From positions 29,930,825 through 29,994,824 of the forward strand of contig NC_068974.1 in NCBI RefSeq assembly GCF_016808095.1: a stretch of 64,000 nt of DNA. Direction: 5' to 3'. Position numbers and translations under genes: made by a program. This DNA is from Vigna angularis. Taxonomy: Eukaryota > Streptophyta > Magnoliopsida > Fabales > Fabaceae. Below are positions 33,160-50,617 of this stretch, in pieces. Numbering within the stretch: position 1 is the first letter of the stretch; every line of letters starts with the position of its first letter. The notes under the pieces are model-generated. The model had not been told where the DNA came from. It saw only the letters and a list, made by a program, of their open reading frames with translations, and ran no database searches.

Positions 33160-33280
33160 AGGTACGATTAAATAGGCAGTGAAGAATGAAAGTGTCGAAG
33201 ACTAAATTAGGGTTTATGGGTATTGGACCGAAACAAAAGCGAGAAATCTGGACTGGGCTTGAACTTAAAGCCCAAATACA
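33160..33280 (-). promoter_or_regulatory. Putative snoRNA cluster promoter: TATA, telo-box, Site II
   Basis: Read on the minus strand: Site II TGGGCT/AGCCCA motifs at 33254-33260 and 33267-33276, telo-box AAACCCTAA at 33207-33215, TATA-like CTATTTAAT at 33168-33176. The pairing of telo-box and Site II is known for plant snoRNA and ribosomal-protein promoters. The position, 200-300 bp upstream of the first snoRNA, fits one polycistronic transcript running left. Confidence 0.65.
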
Positions 33281-33289
33281 TAATGAACA

Positions 33290-35439
33290 AATCCCTAATT
33301 TGTGATAAAAAAAATTATAGCCTTTTTAATTTTAAGTTTAAACCAACGAGCTTAATCATTAATCTCATACATTTATACTAAAAATTTCTACTAATTTTTA
33401 AATTTTTATTATAATTTAATACATATTTCATCTTCTATATTTTACGTTATGTAATATCACAATAGATATTTATTTTAAATAACTAGCATTTTTTTTATAA
33501 ATAAATTTTAAAGCATATATTATATTTTAATTAAAAAATTTTAATAAATAGATATTTTTAAACATATAAATTACATTTTAGATTATGATAAGCAATTTAC
33601 TGCCGTGATTCAAGGTTATTTTTAATTAGGGTGACAAATTGGATAAATTTTACTTCAAATTATAATGAATCAATAAAAAAATATTAACCCATTTAAAAAT
33701 TAACTTAAAAAAATATTTGAAAAAAAAATTCAATTCATTTTTAACACTTTCTTTATTGATGAATATTCAGTTCATTCATTAAAATATTATAAAAACTAAA
33801 ATTTCTCATTTTTAATTAAAAAATTATAAAAAATTAAAATTAGAAATATGTTTATAAAAACTTTTAGAAAGGTAAATTTTAAAAAATATGTAATTATAAA
33901 GGTTGGATTTATTTTTGTTGAGTAAAATACTGATAGTGACGTGATTAGATTTTGATAAAGAATGTTAAAGTAATTAATCATCCTTAAAATTAATAGACAA
34001 ATAACAATATAATTAGTATAAGTTACAAATTTTAAGGAAATGAAAAAGGGTTTATATTTCTCCAAGAGCACACTATTGCAATCAGTTAACTTTCAATAGT
34101 AGCTTAATTTAGTTATTATTAAAGACTTTCCTTGTATTTCTTTGGATAAATCCTCAAAAGTGTTTTGTTTTCATGCAACATTCATTTCCTATATTGACAT
34201 TCAGTATGGGATTTTTTTTTTTCGGTGACATTCCATATTCCAAAATCGCTCAATAAATTCACATTTGGCTGGACAAATTGGATAAATATGAAAAACCTAA
34301 TTGAATATTTAAAAGGAGTATCAATAAAAAAACAAATTAGAAAAATAAAGAATTAAGCCAAAGATATACAATTTGTTAATACTTAAATTATATAATTTTA
34401 TGAAACTTTTCTAAAAGATAAATAACTTTTAATAATTAATGTCTAAATGTTAACTTAATGTCATGAGAAAAAAAAATATTTAAAGAAAAATGACATTTAA
34501 AAGTTTATGTATTATATAGGACCAAAGATCCCTCGACCGTACTAATAAGGCCTACAACTCAAATATACATGATATCGGTTACTAGGTATGTGGTATTGAA
34601 TAGTATAATACAAACGTGACAATCTTCATATATTTCAAGAAGGATTATGAGGTCGAAGACCATATACTTCCTACCAACATCTTCATATGACTGTTGAGTA
34701 CATTCTAATGTCACAAGACTTAAGCCAAAAATAAGCTAGGTTAGCATATAAGTTGGCCATTGAGTCTCATGACTAATATACCCCTAATTCCATAATTGTG
34801 ATTCATTCAAATGGAGATCCATAATTAACTAGGTATGTCGATAAATATTATTTTAATGATAGTTAGAATTCACTTTTGCATTTAATATACATTTGACCAA
34901 AATCTCTAATCAAATATTAACTTAAGTGTTGAAAAATATTTTGTAGGCATCTCTCATTTGATAATAGAAGAAGAAGGTTTCACATATATATATCGGATAA
35001 TGATGAAATCGTGAAGAAAAGATAATTTTACGTGATACGTTCGGTCTCGAAAAAAAAGTCTCAAATATGTTAAACAATAGAGGATACCAAAAAATATATC
35101 ACATTGGCATGTGTTTGCATTTCATTGTAAATACAAGAAGTCATTGTTGAGTTAATTTTGCTCATTAGTGCGTCCACTTTTTTTAAATTATATTGGGAAT
35201 CTTGAAAAATTTTATTGAGTAATACATTTTCAACATAGGAAGGGAAGATTTTATTGTGCAATTGTGTAATTACAACAAATTCCCTCTCATATTACTACTT
35301 ATTATACCAACAGAAGCATTACTTCCATTCAAACGTAGGAATCACTCTCCAACCCTTCTCACATCACTCGGAAAAACAAATCATGTTGAAAAGAAGACAT
35401 AGCAATTGCAATTAGATTGGTGTTTACCAACCCATTCTC
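33290..35439. other. AT-rich intergenic region
   Basis: Long A/T runs; short open readings at 33796-34071 and 35070-35261 have no family resemblance. 34500-34760 is less AT-rich and could be an old repeat fragment. The last part holds the peroxidase 3' UTR. Confidence 0.5.
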
Positions 35440-37404
35440 TTAGTTATTCACTCGTGCACAATGTTTCCTTATCTCTCCTTGGGTTCCAAGTTTAAGATTA
35501 ATTCGTCCCATTTTCTCCATGGACTTGGCAAATTCTGCAAAGAATCCTTCAGTTGATTGAAGCTGCTTAGTGATAATAGACCTTGTGGTAGAGCTACTGA
35601 GCAATTCAGCATCTGAATGGAACAAGCCTCTTCTCTTAAGGACTTGTTTGTAATAGCCAAGATCAAATGTATCACGACTTCCAGGGTCCATCTCAAGAAG
35701 TGTGGTGTTATCATTGATGTTCTTGCACTTCAATGTCTTCATATTTGTTGCATAGTCACTGTCTAGAGTTGGGTCAGTGTCACCTCTGCCAGTGAAATTG
35801 TATAAACGAGTTGAAATCGATGAACAGTGGGCAACACCGATCGTGTGAGCACCTGATGAAGTTAAATATTTGGTCGTTAGAAACACAACCTTAAATATCA
35901 AACAAAAGTTATATATCATTCATATAACAGCAACACTTTTTATTGGACATACCAGAAAGCAATACGAGGTCGTTTGCATCAAGTCCAACGTTGTCGAAGA
36001 GTGATAGTTGGACAGTGAGGTTGTGAAATGGAGCAGGAAGGCTAGCTAAAGGATCTGCTGCCCTAGAGATGAGTCCATCCCTTCGACCTGTTGGAACATT
36101 CCAGAAGGGTCCTCCCTGCAAACCCATGTTAACCATCGCATAACAAACATATTCGTCATTTCCATTCTATCAGAAAGTCTAGAGAATCAATAACCTCACA
36201 TCACTTACACCAGTTCTGACACCACTCTCCAGTAAATCACTTTTAAAAATATTTTTGATGAAAAGAAAAAATTAAAAGATAAAATAATAGATGTAAAATG
36301 TGTGTAAAAATTTATTGGGTATTAAAATAATAATACATTTTTTAAAAAACAATCAGTTTCACAACTACCTTTTTTAATAATGTAAAAATTATAAAATATT
36401 TAAATTTTAATGCTTATTCATATTAGTTATTATTATATTAATAGAGAGAATTGTTAAATGACGGTGTTTCTAAGAAATTGGTTGTTAGCATATCACTACT
36501 TAAAGTTGAAATACTGTAAGACGACTACTTATGACGTTTAACATTAAAAAATTAAAATATTACTAAGAGAGAAATTTGATATTTAAAAAACTGTTATAAT
36601 TTATATTGGTTAAAGTAACTATCAAGATTTTTTCTTATTATTTCTGTTCTAATGTTGATTAAAAGTGAAAACTAATATATTTATAGAAACAAAAATATAT
36701 TTAAGCGTTTATGTATTTTAATATTGTGAACTATACTACAAATAATTAGAAGAAACAACACCAATAATGTTCAAATTATTAGTGAAGAATGTAGGCACAT
36801 TTCCAAAACAAGTAAAATGGAATATGATTTTTTTTTTTTTCATAAGGAGACAAAATTATATGTTATTCTAAGAGCCCATGTTCCTTGGAGATGAGGATAG
36901 TATACTTACAATGGCATGAACAGAGTCTCTAGCAGTCAAAGCCAAGATATCAGCACAAGAGACTACTCCAGGGCATTCAGCTTCAACAAGGCTCTTTATT
37001 GCGTCAATGAAGCCAAAGCCTCGGAGTGTAAGATTTGGAAGAGAGTCCTTTTCAGCTTGATTGTTTGGTGTTGAGTTCAAAAGCACTGATCCATCACAAC
37101 CCTGAAATTGACAGATAAAACATGTTTGTTAAAGACACCTTCAACTTCAAAGTTTCAAGCTAACCAGATAATGAAACAAAAGACATGTTCATACATTGAC
37201 AAAACAATCATGGAAGTGAAGTCTTATGAGAGCAGCTGCCAGAGATGGAACATTTCGGATGCGCTCGGCAACATATTTCAAAATAATCTTCTCAGCATTT
37301 GGACAACTTTTGCCATAAAAACCAAGCTGCAATTGAGCTTCAGTTGATCCAATCACTGCTATCAGACAAATAATCAAAGCCTTGAAGTAACTCTGGCTTC
37401 CCAT
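35440..37404 (-). CDS. Class III secretory peroxidase, PRX3/RCI3-like (325 aa)
   Basis: Exons on the minus strand: 37404-37195, 37101-36910, 36115-35953, 35852-35440, the standard four-exon layout of plant peroxidases. The product has an N-terminal signal peptide ([10 protein letters not shown], cleavage probably after TEA) and a mature start at [12 protein letters not shown]. Distal heme residues Arg and His lie in RLHFHDCF (~61-68), and the CDGS calcium-site loop follows. The segments [13 protein letters not shown] and [15 protein letters not shown] are typical, and the proximal His is in GAHTIG. It would use H2O2 to oxidise phenolics in the apoplast or wall. Arabidopsis RCI3 is the closest protein I recall. 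An upstream in-frame ATG (37473) would add 23 residues ahead of the signal; 37404 is preferred. A TATA box on the minus strand lies at 37517-37524. Confidence 0.93.
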
Positions 37405-37516
37405 TTTCCACTTAGTTGGCTGAGACCTTATATTACCAGAGAAACTGTATAAAAACTCAGGTACTTCTTGCAAGAAGCAACTTCATGTTCCTGGTTGAAC
37501 TCAAAAAGTTTCTAGT

Positions 37517-37524
37517 TATTTATA
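37517..37524 (-). promoter_or_regulatory. TATA box of the peroxidase gene
   Basis: TATAAATA on the minus strand, about 113 bp upstream of the chosen ATG; leaves a short 5' UTR of about 80 bp. Confidence 0.6.
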
Positions 37525-37529
37525 GTACT

Positions 37530-39109
37530 CAGCTCGTTACAATATTAAGGCAAATTAGGATGGTCCATGCAGCATGTTACGTACATGTTACTACTCACAT
37601 CCTTCAATTTAAAAATGTTAGCACTCTAATAAAAAAAACATGTTTAAGCAATGAATTCATATACCGTCTATCTTCTAACAATAAAGAGAGATAAGAAGAG
37701 AAAAATATGAGATAATATATATATATAATTAATGGGACGAAGAAAGAGAGAAATTATATAAAAACACAACGCTAAATAATTAGTTAGTTGGGTATGTCTA
37801 TTGATCTCTTTTTTAAACTTGTCATATATCACGTCATATATACGAATATCTTTACTTAATGTCATCAGATTGTATGTAGTAACATTTTAAGCAGATTCTT
37901 GGGGTGGTTAACGCATATGTACAAGGAAGTGATGTGAACATGCTAACAACAAATAAAATTACTGTTTAGAATGCAGGTTTTATGGAGGAAATTAAGAATG
38001 AAAAAGTTGACTTGGTTAACATATATATGAGGCTACATGCATTATCCTGTAGCACACTTGAGCTGTCCAAGATTTGAAGTAAAATGGGTAGCTTGAAGCA
38101 GCCATCTATGGACAAATTCTTTAGATATATAAAAAATGAGAACGTGGCACATGAATTATAGAGTGGGTGAAGAATACTTGCATGGTTGTACAATCATTAT
38201 CGTTATAATATGAATAAAACACTCGAAAACGACAAAGATAGAGACAAACAATCGCCCTTTCTTTTGGCAAACAAAGATAGAGTAAGGGTTTGTTTGGGTG
38301 ATCCAACAACTTAATTTAGTCTCTAATTTCCACCAACCTTTTTATGAATACCTGTAAAAGAAACATAAAATAAAGTCATCCCTTTTATAAATATAAATAA
38401 CTTGTGCAGTTATTTTTTTTTTTAAATTAATTGGTTTGGTTTTAACTTATGAAGGAAAAAAAATTTATCTGTTTGTCTATAAGCATGAATGGTTTTTACA
38501 ATGAGAGAGGAAACTATAAAGTTAAACTGTTTTCATAAGTTATTATAGAGAACTTAATGAATAAACCAAAAGCGATTCATGTTAAGTTCTTTCAAACACT
38601 TAAGAAGTGCTTGTATCTTAAAAGAAACTATAGGTTATAAACAAACTCTTCTTAACAATTATAGATGCATAGAGGAAAAAAGATGTATAAAAACAGTGTG
38701 CTGAAGACAATCACTTTTTTTAATTGGTAAAAATAACGGATGCATCTTCAAAATAAATTGAATAAAATAATATATACATAATTTATATATATGCATGGAA
38801 GAAAAAATTGGGTGCATGTTATGAAGCGTTGAAAACTGGATATTGCTTTGCTGGGATCTCATCTTAAGACAGGTGGAGACTAAGTTGACTATGTCTATAA
38901 GCAACTAAGCATTAGAATGATGAAGTTTAAAATTTAAAGTCAAAAGTATGTAAATGGAGATTGTTGTGGCTAATGTTGTGCAGAGAATATCGCAGCGTCG
39001 ACGTGACTAAAATCAACATTAGCTTAAGTTAATGTGTTTTAAGCAGTACGCAAAATCCCTAATGGATATGGATAACTAGGAGAGTTACCTTCCATTATAA
39101 TTAGGGAAT
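37530..39109. other. Intergenic region upstream of peroxidase
   Basis: AT-rich; no gene, RNA or mobile element recognised. Would hold the distal peroxidase promoter. Confidence 0.5.
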
Positions 39110-39228
<119 letters not shown>

Positions 39229-39879
39229 GTGGTGTTTAAAGTAGTCTTTAAAAGAACTCGCGAGTTTTATGAGTTTTTCAATATCAATTATTTTTCATAC
39301 AATAAAGAATTAAATAACAACATAATTAAATAATTAATCTAAACCACACACTTAAATAAAAGTTAGATTAGCTACATATTAGGGCCCAATAATGCTAGAA
39401 AAGTGCGTAAAATATATATCCTTTAGAGAATAGTGACTTGAATTTTTCAAACTCTCATCGGTATCATTTAAGAGGAAGCAATCAATGAAAGGAATTGTTT
39501 ATGTTTATTTAGATCAACTAGTTTGATAATGTGTCGTGATTAAATAAATTAAAATAAATAATTTGATATATTACATGAAAATATAAATTAATTAATTAGA
39601 TTAACATAAACTTGTTTGGCATGTATTAAACCTATAGGAGCTTAAATATTAAAAGACAATAAGGTACATCGTAACTGGAAATCATCCAAAGCTTAATAAT
39701 AGATTTTCGAATTTGTTAAAGTTAGAAAAAAACCAAGATGAAGACTAGACATGAGAGATGTGACCGGAGAAGTATGAACTTCATCTTAGCCACTGATGTA
39801 AATATAGGTTTTTAATTGAATTTTAAATTTTTTGTATGATATATACTTTTTTGGGCCAATAAGTCAAATTGATTTGCAA

Positions 39880-40340
39880 AATGGACTAGTACTCTTAAAT
39901 TAATCTTCTAAATTAAGTAATAAGATCGAAGATCGATTAGTGCACCATTGAATTGATTAGCAAAAAAATGAACTAGTACACTGGATCGATTTCCCAGATC
40001 GATTGCTAAGATTGACCAGTACACCCTAAGATCGATCCCCGAGACCAATTAGCAAGATTGATCAATACACTCTTGGACTAATCTTTCAGATTGATTGGTA
40101 AGACGGACCAGTACACCTTGGAACTGATCCCCACCTATTGACAAGATCGACCACTACACCCTTGGGTCAAAATTCTATACTAATTGACAAGACTAATTAG
40201 TACACCCTAAGATTGATCCCCTAGACTAGTTAGTAGGATTGACAAGTACACCCTTGGGCCATTCCTCTAGATTGACTGACAAGACCGACCAATACATTCT
40301 TGAGTCGATATCCCAAATCGATTGGTAACATCGATTGATT
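39880..40340. repeat. 46-bp minisatellite, about ten diverged units
   Basis: The marker AGTACACC or variants recurs near 39974, 40018, 40064, 40110, 40153, 40199, 40245 and 40291, a step of 44-46 bp. Each unit also has a GAT(C/T)GAT...AGA(T/C)TGA pattern. Units are diverged. Flanks include a TATA-like CTATAAATAAATG at ~40462, so the array may sit in an old LTR. Confidence 0.8.
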
Positions 40341-43300
40341 AGAATAAAGATCAGATTTACAATTGGTCAATAATAACCACGAACCAACCATTTAATATTG
40401 ATTAAAGTGTAATTAGGTCGTCATTAAGCCAACAAAATAATAAGAGCTTATAACAACTACTATAAATAAATGTATGAGGTAAGGTTGTAAACACATTCAT
40501 TATAACAGTTAATATACTTTATGATTTTAGCATTAGAGTGTCTTATGCAAATACACTCTGAACAGTTAGGCGATTGGATCTTGAGAACCAGACAACTAAA
40601 ATATTGAAAAAATTTGACATTAAAAATATACAAATATTTTTATTTATTTATACATTTAATATTTTGTCCATTAAACATGATTATGGATCTCATCTACTTG
40701 TTATTAGATACATTAGATGTCAAAGGAATTTTGAATAGTCTTAGATTATAAATAATTATCTCATCTCTTTTGTGAATAACTTATGAATATTTAAAATTGA
40801 GAGTTTCTAGAATTCTTTGAAAAAGATATAATTTTATCTTTTGCAAATAATTATCTTGCATTTTTAGTTAACTGGTGACTTTATTATCACTTATCTTGAA
40901 TCTTTTCTAAGTGGTGTTACAACCTTTATCAATCTATAAAGCTTTTTTTTTCTTCTCTTTATTTTCATTTCCTTGTCGAATTGTGGATCTATAATTTTCT
41001 ATTCTTCTCTTTACTTTCATCTTTTTGTCGAATTCGTACGTTCCTTGTCGTCTTCATTTCCATTTTCAATTCAATATCTTATGGGTTGAATTGATTGATA
41101 AATTTTTTTTTAAATAATATCATAGTTTTATACAGTGGTTAAAGGACTTCAAGAATACTACAAATTGAAAATAATACAACACAAAAAGAAAAAAAATATG
41201 AAAGATTCAGTCAATAAGTTTTTCTAGTAGTTTGATTCTTTCCAAATCTACATTCAAGCAACTTTTGTTGATTTTTTCACTAAAACCTTGGGTGTCTAAT
41301 TACAAAAAAGTTCATATGTAAATAAACTGGCACATAACAAACTACTATCTAAAACACCAATTAAGAAGGTTTACAAGACAACGAATAAATTATTTTAATT
41401 CCTAAAAATAAATATTTTATTTTTTTAATTTAATGATTGTCTTTAAACTAAATTATGTATATTAGTCCTTTAACTAAATTATATATATAGTAATTAGTTT
41501 AATAATTTAATTTGATTGTGTATCATCCGCATGCAATCCCAAAATGAACAATCGGTTAACCCTCCAAAACAACGTAGATTGATCAGTTACTAGTAACATT
41601 AGTAACCGATCAGTATCGCGCATGTTAAGAATACCTCGAGATAATTAGTAAAGTAAAATATACTTATAAGATATTGGGGCATAATTGGATCAACCCTAAA
41701 CAAAAGCTTCTTTCATAACCTATAAATACAGAGGTAAAGTAAGGAAGTGGGTGATTTCATTTATTGAACATTTAAGACTTAACTATGATAATCGATCGGT
41801 ATAACTGAAAATGGACTTGAGCATCGGAAGAGCTTTGATAGGTACCTACTTGCTCAGATTCAAACCTTAAAGAAGAAGACTCGAAAAGATCTTAGGAGAA
41901 GAGAGATAAACTAAGAGAAGTGAAGTGGCTTAAAGTGTAAATGTATAGTTCTTGACCCTACCAACCGAAACAAATTTAATTTTTATTTATCTTATTTATA
42001 TATCAAAAACTCATGTTAAGCATAATTATTTTCTTTGACGTCTCAATTATACTCATATTAGTATGAAAATAGTGTTTTATGACGTTTTGTTATGTCAATT
42101 ATTACCTAAATCGGCAAGAAAGTCGGTGTAGTGATAATTTTTTAATAAAATAAAATATTTTCTATACTGATTATAGCTATAATCAATAATAGAAAGTGTG
42201 TGTATATTATTTTAAATTTTAAAAACACATACTATATTGATTTTTCACTATAATCGACATAGAATCTTTAATTTTCTTTTTTCCCTCTTCTCTCACAGTG
42301 CACTTTACTGTTCTACTTGCATTACTCTCTTCCCTCACATTGTTCTCTCCCTCACATTACTTTCCTCCTCAGACAAATTTTCTCCCTTACACTGACTCTC
42401 ATCTTCTCTCTTTCGTCGGTAGCTCTCGTCTTCACCCTCTTGCTCCATGTGGTTGTCACTCTCGTTCTCTCCTTTTCGCTGGTGACTGCTTTTGTTCTCG
42501 TAGAAGTCACTCTCGCTAGTGTCTTTCTCGCTTCGGTCAACCTTGAACCCTAATATATTATTATGTTTATTGGGTTCATTATTGGTGTTAATTGGAATAA
42601 TATTATAATGTGTTTATTATCTTTGATATGCGAACGCCAAACTTCTAGACCTCCTTAATGAAGAAGTGTGAAACAAGAGAGGTATTGGTGGTGAAAAGAA
42701 GGGCTATAATAATGCAAACCTTGCAAATGTGAATGAAGAGACAAAAGAAGTGAAATGAAGAGTGGATGACAATGGAATTGAGCATAAAATATTGTAAAAC
42801 GTCACACGCTAGTCGTAGAAAAATTAGATTTTCATGGAAAATTTGAAAATGGAATAAAAGTAAAAACTTTATATATCTTATATATTTATATCAATTTCAG
42901 AACCAACATAGAAAGCCTTTTCTAATTAAGATACAAAAAATATTCATAGTATTTCTATAATTTCTCATCTCATGAAAATATTATTGAAAAATAATTATAA
43001 ATATATGCACCAATATTTTATAATAAATTAATTTTTTATGATGATTAAATGTTAATATATTTTAAATGATTTAGTTGTTTCAAAATTCGAAAGCTCAATC
43101 TTAGTTTTTTTTCTTTCAATATTTGGTACTTTATATTAAAATGGACATTTCAGTACTTAGAATTGCTTTAAATACTTAAATGTACTATGCTTACTTTAAT
43201 TTTTTAGTCTTTTTGTCTAACAGATTTTGAATTAGATAAACAATAACTCATTTTATAAAAAATTGTGTAGAAAATAAATTCATTTATACTATTTACACAA

Positions 43301-43633
43301 ATTTGTTTAGTATGCGTTTTTTTTAAACAATTTTTTTTTTCAATTTTAACTTTCAGTAATTACTTTTTATTTCAAATTTTATTCATAACAAAAAAATTAT
43401 TAGTTTTACCCTTTTACTAATTGATTTTTTAAATTCAAATAATTATTTACGATAAAAATCATTTTCAACACTAAAAATATTACCTATAATAAAATTATAA
43501 AAATTATTTATTTTTATAATTATCATTTCACACAAATTATTTCATAATTTTATTAATATTTTAATTTCAGTCATTAAAAATTATTACTTAGTTTAATAAA
43601 AAATTTGCTTTAATAAAAACAATTAAACACGTA
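40341..43633. other. AT-rich region with probable old repeat fragments
   Basis: CTATAAATACAGAGGTAAAG at ~41720 resembles LTR promoter ends. GTAGTG at ~42133 preceded by AAGAAAGTCGGT resembles a CACTA-type terminus but has no partner. 42298-42550 is pyrimidine-rich and open in both strands only because of composition. No gene supported. Confidence 0.4.
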
Positions 43634-43638
43634 TACGC

Positions 43639-46316
43639 TATCAGAACCAGTAAAATCCACGCACGTATCGTTAGTGGAATTCACGTGTCAAGAGGGAGGC
43701 TCGACACTCAGATGACGGACGCCAGGTGTCAAGCGAAGAGGATCTGAAAATCAGTTAGTGGAAAACAGGTGTCGACTGAAGAGGGGACGTTCGTTCTGAC
43801 GTGTGGAACAAAACTTGAATTTTCAGAAAATCTACCCCACTCTCTGCATGCATCCTCTTTTCAGATTCTTGAAGAATCCCATTCTCTCCTCCTTCTCTCT
43901 ACATCCTCTTCATCTTCTCTCTGAGAAAACACTCACTTTCTCTCCTCCGATCACTATTCCGGCACCGTAGAAGCACTTCCGGCATCAAGCGCTTCCAGAT
44001 AAACCGATTGGTTTGTGAAGCTGGGCTGGTAAGTCTTTCTCTTCGCTTTGTCGTTCATTTTCCTAAACATGCAAACCCAGTTCTGGGTTCGTGTGTTGAT
44101 CATCATTCGTAAAATGAGTGGTTCTGAATAGTGTCGAGTTGTCACTTGGTGTAGTTTAAATTGTCGAGCGTTGACGGTAGAAGAACCTGTAGTGGTGAAA
44201 TTGTATTTCTGCGTCTGGGAACGTTCGGTCACGCTCAGAGGTAAGGGAAGCTTATTTAATTTAATTAGTATGTTGTTGTACTGTATGAACGTTCGTTTAG
44301 TTGATTGAATGATTTTAATGTATGATGGTTGTTATGATTGGATTGAATGAACATTCGTCTATTTAATGAGTGGAAATGAAGTATGTCTGAGTTATGTTAT
44401 GATGTATGAAAAATATGAAACCTCTATGTTTGGATGGTATGAAATATGAATGTATAAAGTGGTGAAACTATATGTTAATAAATGAGTTGGAATATAAATG
44501 ATCCTGATATGAGTTCCCCTAAGAAATTGTACGTTCGTACTGAACGGTCCTCGACCGTTCGGTTTTCTAGTGAATTTGGTTGGTGGTGGATTCTTTCATT
44601 TGGAAAGAATCCTATTTGAGAACGAACGTTTGTATTTCAAACCACTATGCTTGAGCGTTCGGCCAAGTATAGCTGTGTATTGTTGTCCTGTTATAAATTT
44701 AAGTATCTATATATATAGATATATATATAATTATTCGAAAACACGATCCCAGTAGTATATAAGTATAACTATCAAGCCTTTTCTCTTTCAGTTTAGTAGT
44801 ATTTGGTTTCATAACAAGTGTTCGTCCTAAATAAGTGTTTGGTCTTACACCAAGCTCTCTTACGGAGAAGTGCTCGGTCTTACACCAAGCGCTCGTACAC
44901 GTTTCTTTTATGATCTATTTTGATGAAAATAGCGTTCGTCCAACGTGACTAGAGCTTTCTCTCTACCGTGCTCGGTCATTTACTGGCATTCGGATATTTT
45001 GATGTAAATTCAAATAAACTAAGTATTTATTAGCGATCGGTTTTCTTTATGTGAATTCTTCTGAGTATTATTATTGAAATGTCTTGAAGTGTCTGTATTG
45101 ATTGATTCCAGCATAGAGTCGTAGCCTTTGGCGGGGTCTTTTTAGCGTTCGGTCAGAGTTATCAAGAGTCAGTTCATATAATTGATTCACTTTGTAATGA
45201 ACGTTTGGTTCATTCGTTCCTTGCTATATCTATTACACTCGGTTTCTCTCTCAAACCGACAGTAAACCTCTCGGTCTTATTCTATTCTGGAACTGGAGAC
45301 CTATCTGTCTCGCCTCAAGTGTTCGTCCTCGTTCTGAGTGAGGATTGACGTTCGGTATCTGGTGTCTTTATAAATCTATGAACAAGGAGGAAATTGACAT
45401 GATTAATAATGAAAGATGAAATTGAGATGAGGATTAATGAAAGATGAAACTGAGATAATTGATAATGGAAGATGAAAAGAATATGATATGAATGAAATGT
45501 GTTGGAATTATGAACGAGAGTTCCGGGGAGGAACGACTCATGTATGAATATTGGAATTTGTAAAGTATGACTGTGGTAATGCTAAGCTGTCGATTCATCC
45601 TGATGTTCCGTGAGTACTCGTCCTCACGTAAAGGGGGTATGTCATGTGTGGGAACGGCAGGAGGTCCTAGTCCTTAGGGGTACTTTGGACAGATAGGACT
45701 AACCTCGGGTGGCAGCTGATGAGAGTATTTCAGTTACTACATCACCCGGGTGCATGAACGTCGTAGCTACACAGATTTCATACAGTCCAGACAATCAGTC
45801 TAGTAACAAGATTTGATTGAAACATATGTTGAACTGTATCTTATGTGTTTGAATGTGAGAAATGTATGTTTATACTTGAATTAAATTACATAAGCTTACC
45901 CTGTGTTTTATTGTGTTGTCTCGTCCTTGTACGTCCGTCTTGTCATTACAGTGATCATCCGTGTGGATGTGAGCAGATGGAGACGCGCTGTTGGAGGATG
46001 CGCTAGAAGAGGAAAATTTGATAGAAGTGGAAGTGAAGGCCGAGCCATAGGAGCGTTCGGCTAGTTTATAGTAATTTTGTTGTGAGGTGATCGTTCGGTC
46101 ACCTCCTCTCTTTTGTTCTATGTGACCGTTCGGTATTTTCTTTTGTAAACCGTTCGGTCAGGGTAGCTTATCTTGAACAACTTAAATTTGTAACTCCTTG
46201 TGTAAGGCCGTTCGGCCATGAGCGTACGCTCGACCTTAGTGTAAGACTGATTCTAGATTATTATTAATGTGATTATTCTAATATATAGTTTATTGCTGTA
46301 TTTTTGGGATGTTACA
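43639..46316 (+). mobile_element. Solo LTR, Ty3-like family, copy 1 (2.68 kb)
   Basis: The target duplication TACGC is at 43634-43638 and 46317-46321. It ends GGGATGTTACA. The first bases read TA rather than TG, a probable point mutation. It aligns over most of its length with 50618-53038, best at 45600-45770. No internal domain or second LTR adjoins, so it is a recombination product. CGTTCGG-type motifs recur throughout. Short open readings inside it are not genes. Confidence 0.8.
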
Positions 46317-46354
46317 TACGCATAGTACATATAGTTCTCCAAATGTAAGTAATA

Positions 46355-50617
<4,263 letters not shown>

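Noticed and set aside
42105..42134. CACTA-type transposon end (complement CACTACACCGACTTTC)
   Set aside because: No matching opposite terminus or 3-bp target duplication found; a single terminus is not enough.
42298..42553. Open frames of 60-78 codons on both strands
   Set aside because: Pyrimidine-rich low-complexity sequence opens both strands; no conserved family or splice context.
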